Source of the DNA: Paludibacteraceae bacterium
GTDB lineage: Bacteria > Bacteroidota > Bacteroidia > Bacteroidales > Paludibacteraceae
NCBI GenBank assembly: GCA_016283095.1
Contig: JAEEMG010000071.1
Coordinates: 1-32,159, forward strand
DNA length: 32,159 nt
Direction of reading: 5' to 3'
The position numbers were made by a program, and so were the translations under genes. Below, one piece after another: positions 24,110-32,159 of this stretch. The notes under the pieces were generated by a model that worked only from the letters and a program-made list of their open reading frames with translations, searched no databases and had not been told where the DNA came from. Positions within the stretch are counted from its first letter, which is position 1. Each line of letters begins with the position of its first letter.

Positions 24110-24183
24110 ATAAGAGTTCTAAGTCTGTTTGTAAAACTTAATACGGTAACAGAAAATTAGGATTAGTCCAACAATAAATCACT

Positions 24184-24534
24184 TTATACGATATTGTTTG
24201 TTTTGGCATCCAAAAAGACAATTTTAGGTTGTCTTGTTTGAGCCTCTTCCTCAGTCATCCAACCGTAAGCCATGATGATCACGATGTCGCCGACCTCAGC
24301 CTTTCTTGCCGCAGCTCCGTTAAGACAGATGACACCAGAGTTTCTTTCGCCTGGGATGACGTATGTCTCGAAACGTTCTCCGTTGTTGTTGTTGACGATA
24401 TAAACCTTTTCGTTAGGCAGGATGCCTGCTTTATCCAAAAGCTCGGCATCGATTGTGATGCTGCCGATGTAGTTTAGGTTTGCTTCCGTCACAACGGCTC
24501 TATGAATCTTTGATTTTAGAATCTGAACAAACAT
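24184..24534 (-). CDS. panD: PanD, aspartate 1-decarboxylase
   Basis: This is a 116-residue pro-enzyme of normal length. The self-cleavage site Gly24-Ser25 is in NYIGSITID, and after cleavage Ser25 becomes the pyruvoyl cofactor. Lys9 (KSKIHRA), the LNGAAAR motif and the [13 protein letters not shown] strand complete the active-site set. It makes beta-alanine from aspartate for pantothenate. It follows panC by 6 nt on the minus strand, so product and next step are made from one transcript. Confidence 0.96.
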   Translation of the reverse strand: MFVQILKSKIHRAVVTEANLNYIGSITIDAELLDKAGILPNEKVYIVNNNNGERFETYVIPGERNSGVICLNGAAARKAEVGDIVIIMAYGWMTEEEAQTRQPKIVFLDAKTNNIV

Positions 24535-24540
24535 CGTCTT

Positions 24541-25386
24541 TTATTTTTTATATTGGATATTGTCGATTAGTCTCACCTTTCCGCAATATACAGTGATGCA
24601 TCCTACTGGATTATCACAGTCGTTCCAGCTGCTGATTGGCTGTAGCGTTGTGCCGTTGACGATTTCGTAATACTCAACCTCAAGTTCGCCACCTTTGTTG
24701 ATCTCGTCTATAACCCATTGCTGCAATTCCTTGACACTTTTCTCTTTAAGTAAAGACTGGCTTTTTGCAAGGGTCTGTGAGATGCGTACTGCGATCTGTC
24801 TCTCATTCGCAGACAAAAGAGTGTTACGGCTACTCAATGCCATTCCGTCAGCCTCTCTTATGATTGGGCATCCGACGATTTCGATCGGATAGTTGAATTG
24901 GCGGACCATCTCACGGATGATTGCCAACTGCTGGTAGTCCTTTTCTCCGAAGTAAGCCTTGTTTGGCTGGGCGATATCAAACAAGCGGGAAACCACCTGA
25001 GCGACACCGTTGAAATGGCCTGGACGCATTGGTCCCTCCATCACTTTGTCGAGTGGAGTGAAATCAAACTGACGAGTGTCAGGGTAAGGATAAATCTGCT
25101 CCACAGTAGGTGTGAAAGCGATGTTGGCTCCCAAACTCTCAAGCAAAGCGCAATCCGCTTCCACTGTGCGTGGATAAGTGGCCAAGTCATTCTTATTGTT
25201 AAACTGAGTCGGGTTGACAAAAACACTTACGATAACAACGTCGTTTTCAGCAACCGCCTTTTTTACCAATGATGCATGTCCGTTGTGAAGTGCACCCATA
25301 GTCGGCACCAAACCGATTTTCAGTCCTAATTCCTTGAATAAAGAAACTAAAACTTCTAACTCAGATGTTTTTTTTACAATCTTCAT
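24541..25386 (-). CDS. panC: PanC, pantothenate synthetase
   Basis: This is a 281-residue enzyme joining pantoate and beta-alanine with ATP. The ATP-binding motif [10 protein letters not shown] is at residues 28-37, with the HxGH-type histidines. [19 protein letters not shown] and the KMSKS-like [10 protein letters not shown] follow in the expected order. The ATG (complement of 25384-25386) is preceded by a -7 box at 25413-25420. The gene is divergent from the GT5-like gene, and the two promoters share a 143-nt intergenic region with an inverted repeat. Confidence 0.96.
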   Translation of the reverse strand: MKIVKKTSELEVLVSLFKELGLKIGLVPTMGALHNGHASLVKKAVAENDVVIVSVFVNPTQFNNKNDLATYPRTVEADCALLESLGANIAFTPTVEQIYPYPDTRQFDFTPLDKVMEGPMRPGHFNGVAQVVSRLFDIAQPNKAYFGEKDYQQLAIIREMVRQFNYPIEIVGCPIIREADGMALSSRNTLLSANERQIAVRISQTLAKSQSLLKEKSVKELQQWVIDEINKGGELEVEYYEIVNGTTLQPISSWNDCDNPVGCITVYCGKVRLIDNIQYKK

Positions 25387-25412
25387 GTCCGTATATTTTT
25401 GCTAAAGACGCA

Positions 25413-25420
25413 CAAAAGTA
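25413..25420 (-). promoter_or_regulatory. -7 element of panC-panD
   Basis: The complement reads TACTTTTG, 26 nt before the panC ATG. The 12-mer GACTACTTTTGT containing it is repeated in the divergent promoter. Confidence 0.5.
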
Positions 25421-25459
25421 GTCATTAAAAAGTTATTATAGAACATAAAAAATTATTTT

Positions 25460-25478
25460 TTTGGTCAAACCGACCAAA
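25460..25478. promoter_or_regulatory. Inverted repeat in the divergent panC / GT5-like intergenic region
   Basis: TTTGGTC (25460-25466) and GACCAAA (25472-25478) flank five bases. The position between two divergent -7 boxes suits an operator. It contains the 11-mer TTTGGTCAAAC that is also in the palindrome at 6273-6292 (complement). Confidence 0.4.
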
Positions 25479-25495
25479 CTTTGCGCATTTTTGAC

Positions 25496-25503
25496 TACTT
25501 TTG
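25496..25503 (+). promoter_or_regulatory. -7 element of the GT5-like gene
   Basis: TACTTTTG, 26 nt before the ATG at 25530. This is the same distance and box as for panC on the other strand. A TTTG at 25480-25483 is only 12 nt upstream. Confidence 0.5.
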
Positions 25504-25529
25504 TATATCCTATAATTATAAAATCGCAG

Positions 25530-26348
25530 ATGAGCGCATTAAAAGTTTTATACATTTCGCAAGAAATTACCCCATATTTGCCGTCGACTGTACGAGCAGA
25601 TTTGTGTAGGCAGCTTCCTCAGGCTGTGCTTGAGAAAGGCAAGGAGGTGCGTATATTCATGCCTAAGTTTGGAAACATCAACGAACGAAGAAACCAATTG
25701 CATGAGGTTATCCGTTTGTCTGGCATGAATATTTGTATTGACGATACCGACCATCCTTTGATCATTAAGGTTGCCTCAATACAACAGGCTCGCATGCAGG
25801 TCTATTTTATTGACAATGAGGATTTCTTCCAGCGTAAGTATGACATTGCTGATGAAAATGGAGAGTTTGAGGATAACGAAGATCGTGCGATTTTCTTCCT
25901 TCGTGGAGTGCTTGAGACAGTCAAGAAGCTCCGTTGGTCGCCGGATGTGATCCATTGTCATGGATGGATTTCAGCGTTGGCCCCTATCTATATTAAGCGT
26001 GCTTATAGCAATGATCCTTTCTTCAAGGATTCCCGCATCGTTTACTCAGTATACGATGACGACTTCAAGAATAATTTTTCCGCAAAATTCGCTGAAAAGT
26101 TGAAGATAAATGGCATCTCTGATGAAGACGTTGCCGACATCAAGGACAAAGAGGTAAGTTTTGTTGATCTCACTCGTTTTGCGTTGAAGTATTCGGATGG
26201 CGCGGTACAGGGAAGTGAGAATATCAACTCCGACCTAATCGCTGATTTACAGAATATGGGCGACAGATTTGTGCCATACCAGGGTGAAAATTACGTTGAT
26301 CCTATTGATGCGTTGTATGATAAGGTAGCAAGTAGTCCTAAATTGTAA
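25530..26348 (+). CDS. GT5-like glycogen/starch synthase N-terminal-domain protein
   Basis: This is a 272-residue protein matching the N-terminal (GT5) half of glycogen synthase: KVLYISQEITPYLPSTVRADLCRQLPQAVLEKGKEVRIFMPKFG, a long middle, and SPDVIHCHGWISALAPIYIK. The second Rossmann domain, which holds most of the ADP-glucose site, is absent. The lysine-glycine-glycine motif that binds ADP-glucose in true synthases (KTGGL) is replaced by STVRADL. A catalytic role as glycogen synthase is therefore doubtful. Short proteins of this kind are annotated as glycogen synthase in Bacteroidales. An in-frame frame extends to 25461, but it includes the -7 box, so the ATG at 25530 is used. The stop overlaps the start of the next gene (TAATG). 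Confidence 0.82.
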   Translation: MSALKVLYISQEITPYLPSTVRADLCRQLPQAVLEKGKEVRIFMPKFGNINERRNQLHEVIRLSGMNICIDDTDHPLIIKVASIQQARMQVYFIDNEDFFQRKYDIADENGEFEDNEDRAIFFLRGVLETVKKLRWSPDVIHCHGWISALAPIYIKRAYSNDPFFKDSRIVYSVYDDDFKNNFSAKFAEKLKINGISDEDVADIKDKEVSFVDLTRFALKYSDGAVQGSENINSDLIADLQNMGDRFVPYQGENYVDPIDALYDKVASSPKL

Positions 26349-27826
26349 TGAATAGATTCTTTTTATATTTCACATGCCTTTTGGCTCTTGTGTTTACTTC
26401 ATGTAATGAAGATGATGGAATTGGTCTGTCAATTCAACCTGATGAGGACTTTTTGTCCACTAACTCAGCAAGAGTATACTGCTCTACAGGCACAGAAAAG
26501 TGTGATTCAGTCTTAGCAAAATCCGATTATCTATATCTTGGACAGTATGCCGACGACGTGTTCGGCATCACTCGTGCTGAATTCATGACTCAGATTGACG
26601 GACGTCTTGGTGATTTGCAGATACCTGACACAACCGTGACAAACTCAAATTCAGTTTCTGGAATCAGCATAGGAATATTGAACTCTATTGACGACCATTA
26701 TGGATACATTTCGTCGATCCGCAACGGACGCGATGTAAGAGTCGACTCAGTAGTGTTTTATATCCAGTATTCCAATAAATATGTAGGGGACAGTACAGCT
26801 CTTCAATCAATCAAGCTATACGAATTAAACAAGACTTTGCCTGGCATGAACGCGTCATACTCCAACATGAAAGTGGAGGATTATTGTGACAAGTCGATAC
26901 TTTTAGGCAAGGCCACTTATCGTATTTGTGGAGACAAGACAATCAGAATCAAGCTTGACGATGAATATGCCAAGAAACTTATGGATGTCTACGTCAACAA
27001 GACTATTTCTACTCAGGATGAATTCAACAAATTATACAAAGGATTCTATATCAGCCATTCATTTAATGAAGGAGCTGTAATCACATGTACCTCAGTAGGT
27101 TTGCAGGTTTATTATTCGTTCGACGCAGACATCTACACAAAGTACGACAACAGAGACACTGTAGTCACAGGAAGAAGCATCATGGTAAATGGCAGCCATA
27201 TCAACCCATTGGTATCTAGCTTTTTGCTTACTGCTAACAAAGGTATAAATCAAGTGAATTTGTTCTCTCATCCTGATTTGGATGAAAAGTTGAAGAACCT
27301 GGAGACACAGCCCTACTCCTATATCTTCACTCCTGCTGGCTTATACGCCAACGTGACTATTCCTATTGAAGATGTAAAAGACAGTATTGTCAAAACAGTT
27401 GGTGCAAACAATTTGTCGAATGTGATGTTTAACGCGGCAAAATTCAAATTGCCGGTAGAGAAAATAAATTGGAAGACATTTCTGAGCAAAACGCCTAACT
27501 CATATCTTATGATGATAAAGCGTGATAAGATAGTGGATTTCTTCTACAACAACGAAAGTCCAGACGCCCTTGAATCGTTTGTGGCGGTATACGACACTGC
27601 CTCTGCCTCATATTCTTTTGATATCGCGTTTGCGGCCCAACAATATTTGAAAGGAAACAAGCAGGTGTTCGATGATTTGGTTTTACTGCCTGTTACCGGA
27701 ATGTCTGCTGGCAGCACTACTTGTTACAAACAGTATCTTATGACTTCAGCAATACGCTTGCATGCCAGTAATGTGGAAAATGACAAAAAACGTCCAAGTT
27801 TGGATTTCGTATATACAAGCAGATAG
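26348..27826 (+). CDS. DUF4270 family lipoprotein
   Basis: This is a 492-residue protein with a lipoprotein signal peptide ending LVFTSCNEDDGIG (Cys19). The sequence after it (SIQPDEDFLSTNSARVYCSTGT, LGQYADDVFGITRAEFMTQI, KINWKTFLSKTPNSYLMMIKRDK, YKQYLMTSAIRLHASN) fits the Bacteroidota DUF4270 family of outer-membrane or surface lipoproteins of unknown function. The mature part is predicted beta-rich, with no known catalytic motif. It starts within the stop codon of the GT5-like gene, so the two are translationally coupled; this pairing recurs in Bacteroidales, as far as I recall. Confidence 0.85.
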   Translation: MNRFFLYFTCLLALVFTSCNEDDGIGLSIQPDEDFLSTNSARVYCSTGTEKCDSVLAKSDYLYLGQYADDVFGITRAEFMTQIDGRLGDLQIPDTTVTNSNSVSGISIGILNSIDDHYGYISSIRNGRDVRVDSVVFYIQYSNKYVGDSTALQSIKLYELNKTLPGMNASYSNMKVEDYCDKSILLGKATYRICGDKTIRIKLDDEYAKKLMDVYVNKTISTQDEFNKLYKGFYISHSFNEGAVITCTSVGLQVYYSFDADIYTKYDNRDTVVTGRSIMVNGSHINPLVSSFLLTANKGINQVNLFSHPDLDEKLKNLETQPYSYIFTPAGLYANVTIPIEDVKDSIVKTVGANNLSNVMFNAAKFKLPVEKINWKTFLSKTPNSYLMMIKRDKIVDFFYNNESPDALESFVAVYDTASASYSFDIAFAAQQYLKGNKQVFDDLVLLPVTGMSAGSTTCYKQYLMTSAIRLHASNVENDKKRPSLDFVYTSR

Positions 27827-27832
27827 TAATTG

Positions 27833-29563
27833 ATGATGGTAGACTCTATGAACAGAAAAAAGGCAACGTTATTTGTAGCGATTGTCGCCCTGTTGACTGT
27901 TTTGCCATTCATTGGTCTGAATGAATTTCACACAAAAGGAGAACCTAGAGAGGCTGTGGTAAGCCTTTCCATGTTGTTGCAGGACAATTGGATACTTCCC
28001 ATCAATAATGGTGGCGACATTCCGTACAAGCCTCCTTTTTTCCATTGGTGTATAGCTGTTGTATCTCTGATTTTGGGTGGAGTGAGTGAGTTCACATCAC
28101 GAATTCCGTCATCATTGTCTTTTGTGACCATGATTGCCGCAACTTTTGCATTCTATGCAAAATATTCCGACAAAAAGTTGGCTATGCTGACAGCGATGGT
28201 CTCACTATCTACATTTGAGCTTCACCGTGCAGGAATGAATTGCCGCGTCGACATGATGCTGACAATGGCCATGGTATGCTCACAATATCTCCTTTTCAGA
28301 TGGTGGAAAGACGGGATGAGACAGCTACCTTGGTTGGCCCTCATCACCATGAGTTGCGCCACACTTACGAAAGGACCTATAGGAGTATGCCTTCCTTGCG
28401 CTGTATTCGCTGTTTTCCTGATGATTCGTAGAGTCAAATTCTGGACAATAGTATGGAAACTTGCGTTGGTTGCCATCATATCCATGATAGCACCGTCATT
28501 ATGGTATATCGCAGCTTACAATCAGGGAGGTGACAGTTTCTGGGCACTTGTGTATGAAGAGAATGTAGGCCGTCTGACCGGAACAATGACATATGAGTCA
28601 CATGAAGGACCAGCCGTGATCAATTTTGTTTACCTGATTTCCGGCTTCCTGCCATGGACATTTGTCCTGCTTATCTCATTGTTCTTTTTGCCATGGAAAT
28701 CATATTCATTCGCAAAAGGGCTGGGAGTAAAAGGATGGTTCAAGAAAAAATATGATGAGTTAGTGTCTATGTCTGATGTCAGATTGTATACACTTCTGTG
28801 TGCGGTGTTGATCGTATTGTTTTTCTGTATCCCGAAGAGCAAGAGAAGCGTCTACCTGATGCCATCATTCCCATTCATCGCGTACTTCATTGCCGAATAC
28901 ATCAAGTATCTGGCAAATGAGTTTCCGAGATGTTGCAAGATCTTCAAAAACATCCTGATTGGCCTGACAATCACTGTGTTCGTGATTCACATATTACTTG
29001 TGGCAGGCATTGTTCCGGAGAGTGTTTATCCAAAGAAAGATTTGGATTTCGCGATGGTATCGGCATTGGCAAATTACAGCAAAACGACACTTGCAATTGC
29101 GATAATAGCAGCAACTTCATTAGTGGTTTATTTCGCACGAAAAAAGTTGACGACCGCAATGGTCGCTCTTTCCATAATATTTTTCGCATTGTTGGACGCC
29201 ATCTATTTGCCGACAGTGCTGAATGCAAAAAGTGTGAAGAGATTTGCGGCGGATATAGAGAAAGTCGTTCCGACGGGAGAGATCTATTCTTTCTTGCCCG
29301 ACGACTTGACACCTAACGGCAATCCGCTTCATTTTTTTGAACTTGACTACTATTTAAATGATAGAGTCCGTTTATTTATCAAAGAAAAACCGTCGGATGG
29401 CTATTTGATAGTTTTAAGAAAAGATTTTCAGCAATATTTTGACAAGGATTCCGAATCAAAACTGGTTGATAATTATATATTTGACGAGGTGTTGCATACC
29501 GATCGCAACTATGGATCGTTTAAAGATATAATTTGTTTGATGCATTTTGAGGTGGTGAAATAA
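27833..29563 (+). CDS. ArnT-like glycosyltransferase (GT83, polytopic membrane protein)
   Basis: This protein of about 576 residues has a dozen or so hydrophobic segments. The first periplasmic loop shows the family pattern: LNEFHTKGEPREAVVSLSMLLQDNWILPINNGGDIPYKPPFFHW, where GEPREA holds the acidic catalytic residue and YKPPFFHW the conserved lipid-donor contact. ArnT enzymes transfer a sugar from undecaprenyl phosphate to lipid A; other members modify proteins or glycans. A C-terminal periplasmic domain of about 100 residues follows (FAADIEKVVPTGEIYSFLPDDLTP). Start codons at 27833 and 27836 are both possible. It follows the DUF4270 gene by 6 nt. Confidence 0.85.
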   Translation: MMVDSMNRKKATLFVAIVALLTVLPFIGLNEFHTKGEPREAVVSLSMLLQDNWILPINNGGDIPYKPPFFHWCIAVVSLILGGVSEFTSRIPSSLSFVTMIAATFAFYAKYSDKKLAMLTAMVSLSTFELHRAGMNCRVDMMLTMAMVCSQYLLFRWWKDGMRQLPWLALITMSCATLTKGPIGVCLPCAVFAVFLMIRRVKFWTIVWKLALVAIISMIAPSLWYIAAYNQGGDSFWALVYEENVGRLTGTMTYESHEGPAVINFVYLISGFLPWTFVLLISLFFLPWKSYSFAKGLGVKGWFKKKYDELVSMSDVRLYTLLCAVLIVLFFCIPKSKRSVYLMPSFPFIAYFIAEYIKYLANEFPRCCKIFKNILIGLTITVFVIHILLVAGIVPESVYPKKDLDFAMVSALANYSKTTLAIAIIAATSLVVYFARKKLTTAMVALSIIFFALLDAIYLPTVLNAKSVKRFAADIEKVVPTGEIYSFLPDDLTPNGNPLHFFELDYYLNDRVRLFIKEKPSDGYLIVLRKDFQQYFDKDSESKLVDNYIFDEVLHTDRNYGSFKDIICLMHFEVVK

Positions 29564-29574
29564 AAATTTATTTT

Positions 29575-29582
29575 TATCTTTG
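29575..29582 (+). promoter_or_regulatory. -7 element before the amidase gene
   Basis: TATCTTTG fits TAnnTTTG, 20 nt before the ATG at 29603. A GTG start at 29588 would leave almost no leader, which favours the ATG. Confidence 0.45.
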
Positions 29583-29602
29583 CTATTGTGTTTTCTTGTG
29601 CA

Positions 29603-30667
29603 ATGCGTGCTTTGACTTATAAAATAGTGAGTTTCATTATTGTAACGCTGTTTTTGTCGTTGCAGTGTGTGTCGGCTGAAAAGTTCAAGGTGGTTCTAGA
29701 TCCTGGCCATGGTGGTCGAGATTGTGGAGCTATCGGAATAAAGAAGAAAATCTATGAAAAGGATTTGAATTTGAAAGTCGCACTGAGGGTTGGCGAGCTC
29801 CTGAAACCTGATGAAAACACTGAAGTCATTTTCACTAGAAAGAAGGATTTTTTCATTCCGTTGGATGAAAGGCCTAAGATTGCCAACAGAGCGCAGGCGG
29901 ACTTGTTCATTTCGATCCATGCCAACGCATCCGAATCGACTGCAGTGAATGGTTTTGAAACCTACACTTTGGGAGAGAGCAGAAATGACGTGTCTGTACG
30001 AGAGAACAAGGTGGCTGAACTTGAAGAGAACTACCGCAACAAGTATAACTTCAAGGACGACACGGATGAAAATTTCATATTCAGCAATATGATGCTCGAT
30101 GCCGGCAGCGGAGGAGAGATGAGCATCAGATTGGCACAGTTGGTCCAGTCTCAATTCAAAGAGAATACCGACCGTGTCGACAGAGAAGTGAGACAAGCAA
30201 ATTTCTGGGTGCTGAAACATATATTGATGCCCGGAGTTTTGATAGAAATGGGATATCTTTCCAACACGATAGAGGAAGATTACCTGTCGAAAGAAGAGAA
30301 TTTGGAGAAAGTCGCATTGTCTATATATCAGGCAATTGTGATGTACAAAGATGAATTCATAAAGAAGAGCAAGACGCTTGACGATGTAAAGGACGAGTCT
30401 GTTGAAGATGAAATTGTGTATCGTGTCCAACTATTTTCGTCAAACAAAAAGTTGCCAGCGAATTCACCGAAATTCAAGACCTGTACTCCGGCTATTGAGA
30501 TGCAAGAAGGTGGGCTCTACAAATATATGTATGGTAAAGAGACCACTTTTTCGGATGCTCAGCTGCTACGAAGTAAAGCTAAAATGGAATTCCCAGATGC
30601 TTTTATCGTGGTGTTCAAGAACGGAGAAAAGTTGGTCGGTGCTGAAGCCCGTCCATATTTGAAATAA
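29603..30667 (+). CDS. N-acetylmuramoyl-L-alanine amidase (Amidase_3) with C-terminal SPOR-like domain
   Basis: This is a 354-residue secreted cell-wall hydrolase. A signal peptide (about residues 1-25, ending CVSA) precedes the zinc amidase domain. Its zinc ligands are His36 in VVLDPGHGGRD, the glutamate of YEKDLNL and the histidine of FISIHANAS; the catalytic glutamate is in PGVLIEMGYLSN. A C-terminal stretch (about residues 268-345, VYRVQLFSSNKKLPANSPKFK...FPDAFIVVFKNGEKL) has the look of a SPOR domain that binds denuded glycan at division sites. It cleaves the bond between muramic acid and the stem peptide during daughter-cell separation. The FtsE-like protein far upstream acts in the same broad process. 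Confidence 0.92.
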   Translation: MRALTYKIVSFIIVTLFLSLQCVSAEKFKVVLDPGHGGRDCGAIGIKKKIYEKDLNLKVALRVGELLKPDENTEVIFTRKKDFFIPLDERPKIANRAQADLFISIHANASESTAVNGFETYTLGESRNDVSVRENKVAELEENYRNKYNFKDDTDENFIFSNMMLDAGSGGEMSIRLAQLVQSQFKENTDRVDREVRQANFWVLKHILMPGVLIEMGYLSNTIEEDYLSKEENLEKVALSIYQAIVMYKDEFIKKSKTLDDVKDESVEDEIVYRVQLFSSNKKLPANSPKFKTCTPAIEMQEGGLYKYMYGKETTFSDAQLLRSKAKMEFPDAFIVVFKNGEKLVGAEARPYLK

Positions 30668-30691
30668 AGAACAAAGAAAAACTATATAACA

Positions 30692-31627
30692 ATGAACTTT
30701 AAATATAGTCGAGAATTTTTAATCGGTTTATGTGTTATAGCCACTGTCGCTATACTTTACTTCGGAATACATTATCTGAAGGGTGTCAAGGTCATGACCC
30801 CCAGCAATCTATATTTTGTGAAATTTGAGAATGTGAACGGACTGCTTGAGTCAAGCAAGATCATGTCGCGTGGTGTGGCAGTCGGAAATGTGCATTCTAT
30901 CGATTATAACTACAAAGATCCTAACGCACCTGTAGTGGTCAGACTAAATTGTGACAATCAGCTTGTGTTGCCAAAGGGAACAAAGGCGTTGCTTGCTTGT
31001 GAACTTTTGGGTGGAGCCACACTTTCTCTTGATTTGAAGTGTGATGGTTCAGGTGAATATTACAAGAGTGGAGACACAATTCCGTCGCTATTCGTGCCAG
31101 GAATGCTTGATGCTGTTTCTAATGAGATCATGCCGAGAGTCGCAGAGATCATTCCACAGCTAGATTCTTTGATGCTTTCTTTGAGCATGATAAGCAATGA
31201 CCAGAAACTGTCACAGTCGATATCTAATTTCTACGACATCACAAACAATTTGAAGGGAGCATCCGCAAAATTCAATGCTATGATGTCGACGGAGGTACAG
31301 CCATTGTTGAGCGATGCCCGTACTATGGTGAACACATTCAACAAGGTAGGAAACAACTTGAGTCAGGTGGACTTCCAGTTGACTTTCACAAAAGTAAACA
31401 CTACACTTGCTAGTTTCAACTCACTATCTAATGAAATCCAAAACGGAAGCGGTTCGATTAGTCTGTTGCTAAAAGACCCTTCTCTATATAACAACTTGTC
31501 GAACACAGCGAACAGCGCAAATTCGTTGTTGCAAGACTTGGAAAAGAATCCTGGCCGATATGTTCAATTCTCGCTATTCTCACGTAAGAAGAAGGGCGAC
31601 GCAGAAGTGTCAGAATCAGCCAAATAA
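30692..31627 (+). CDS. MCE/MlaD family protein
   Basis: This is a 311-residue protein with one N-terminal membrane anchor (FLIGLCVIATVAILYFGIHYLKGV) followed by the MCE domain (about residues 38-115: YFVKFENVNGLLESSKIMSRGVAVGNVHSIDY...). The C-terminal part is a long helix-rich region (SLSMISNDQKLSQSISNFYDITNNLKG, LLQDLEKNPGRYVQFSLF) with coiled-coil character. MlaD-like proteins form hexameric rings that carry phospholipids between the inner and outer membranes. The MlaE permease and MlaF ATPase partners are not in the window. It starts 24 nt after the amidase gene and probably shares its transcript. Confidence 0.9.
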   Translation: MNFKYSREFLIGLCVIATVAILYFGIHYLKGVKVMTPSNLYFVKFENVNGLLESSKIMSRGVAVGNVHSIDYNYKDPNAPVVVRLNCDNQLVLPKGTKALLACELLGGATLSLDLKCDGSGEYYKSGDTIPSLFVPGMLDAVSNEIMPRVAEIIPQLDSLMLSLSMISNDQKLSQSISNFYDITNNLKGASAKFNAMMSTEVQPLLSDARTMVNTFNKVGNNLSQVDFQLTFTKVNTTLASFNSLSNEIQNGSGSISLLLKDPSLYNNLSNTANSANSLLQDLEKNPGRYVQFSLFSRKKKGDAEVSESAK

Positions 31628-31631
31628 TATT

Positions 31632-31656
31632 TAAATCACGAAGAGTAAATCACGAA
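31632..31656 (+). repeat. Direct repeat upstream of dnaA
   Basis: TAAATCACGAA occurs twice (31632-31642 and 31646-31656) with three bases between, in the 50-nt gap before dnaA. It does not resemble the DnaA box TTATCCACA. Confidence 0.6.
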
Positions 31657-31677
31657 TTAGGACAAAATATAGCAATT

Positions 31678-32159
31678 ATGAAGGATCAGAATGAAAGCTT
31701 GAATGAATGTCAGACGAAATGGGGCGAATGCCTTTCGCGTATTAAGGATATTGTATCTGACGAGCAATATGTCACTTGGTTCGCGCCAATAGTGCCAGTC
31801 TCTTTTGCTGACGGCAATCTAGTGCTTGCTGTAGAAAGTGATATGGTGCGCGCGTATTTGGAGGATCATTTCTCTCAGATTCTTACCGCATGTATCGGAA
31901 GATGTTTCGGCAAGGTCAACCTTAAGTGGAGAGTCAAGGTCGTTGCAAGTCGCAATGAAAGTGAGTCGGTATCTGTATCTCAACCGGCAAAGCTGCAGGA
32001 GCCTGGCTATGATCCGTTTGCCGTACGTAGACGTTCGTTTGAGAATCATTTGAACAGACAGTGGACATTCGACAATTTCATAGAAGGCAAGAGCAACACA
32101 TTTGCCAGAAAAATTGCGATGAACGTAGCCCAGAAACCAGGTGCTCAGTTCTACAATCC
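31678..32159 (+). CDS. dnaA: DnaA, chromosomal replication initiator (5' part, cut by window end)
   Basis: The first 160 residues are present, and the frame is open at the window edge. Residues 1-85 are the N-terminal helicase-loading domain (WGECLSRIKDIVSDEQYVTWFAPIVPVSF). A linker follows, and then the AAA+ domain begins with the strongly diagnostic FDNFIEGKSNTFARKIAMNVAQKPG...FYN at about 133-160. The Walker A motif would lie just beyond the end. It opens the origin and loads the replicative helicase. The ATG at 31678 gives the usual short pre-helix start. It follows the MCE gene by 50 nt. No DnaA-box cluster was noticed within the window. Confidence 0.93.
   Translation, partial: MKDQNESLNECQTKWGECLSRIKDIVSDEQYVTWFAPIVPVSFADGNLVLAVESDMVRAYLEDHFSQILTACIGRCFGKVNLKWRVKVVASRNESESVSVSQPAKLQEPGYDPFAVRRRSFENHLNRQWTFDNFIEGKSNTFARKIAMNVAQKPGAQFYN

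Noticed and set aside
29696-30430. Minus-strand frame of 244 codons inside the amidase gene
   Set aside because: It is a shadow of the amidase, whose zinc ligands are clear on the plus strand; it has no recognisable domain.
31628-32159. Replication origin next to dnaA
   Set aside because: I noticed no cluster of TTATCCACA-type boxes or AT-rich unwinding element in the visible part; the origin may lie beyond the window or elsewhere.

Overview
The window reads as a chromosomal segment of a member of the Bacteroidota, most likely the order Bacteroidales. The evidence is the recurring Bacteroidota promoter signature (TAnnTTTG at -7, in four cases with a TTG/TTTG -33 element 19-20 nt upstream), Bacteroidota-restricted families (DUF4270, DUF4834, DUF6515-like, the rSAM/lipoprotein system), two cargo proteins with the gliding-motility-associated (T9SS type B) C-terminal domain, and a bifunctional HisIE. 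Coding density is high and operons are short. I saw no tRNA, rRNA, CRISPR array or intact transposase.

Layout. 1-1873: the 3' end of a YiiX-like papain-fold hydrolase, then a minus-strand AAA/DUF4143 ATPase lying between two homologous arrays of a 33-nt repeat. 2035-6096: hisA, hisIE, an ftsE-like ABC ATPase, a DUF4834 membrane protein and gpmI, closed by a strong terminator. 6273-7111: a secreted DUF6515-like protein. 7163-10229: an operon of four tandem paralogous small lipoproteins and one radical SAM/SPASM enzyme, ended by a bidirectional terminator. 10251-12676: a large minus-strand T9SS type B protein with alternating Ig-like and GCDS modules. 12870-14738: an SDR oxidoreductase and a nitroreductase-fold lipoprotein. 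14736-17845: an unknown secreted protein, TrpB2 and a short RsmI-like methylase, all on the minus strand. 17918-18124: a noncoding palindromic MITE-like element. 18245-21076: a second T9SS type B protein. 21110-23929: purU, a THUMP-like methyltransferase and a small secreted beta-rich protein. 24065-25386: panC-panD on the minus strand, divergent from 25496 onwards: a GT5-like N-domain protein, a DUF4270 lipoprotein, an ArnT-like glycosyltransferase, an amidase, an MCE/MlaD protein and the 5' part of dnaA, which runs off the window.

How the genes work together. Housekeeping functions (histidine, glycolysis, pantothenate, one-carbon metabolism, cell division, replication initiation) alternate with envelope functions (lipoproteins, T9SS cargo, peptidoglycan amidase, lipid transport, lipid A or glycan transfer). 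The most system-like locus is the rSAM/lipoprotein operon. Its four substrate-like lipoproteins share an invariant YGCPY motif close behind the lipidated cysteine, and the maturase is the last gene, 3 nt after the fourth lipoprotein. The family pair is known by name, but its chemistry is, to my knowledge, not established. The least explained DNA structures are the repeat-flanked ATPase cassette and the nested palindromic element at 17.9-18.1 kb.
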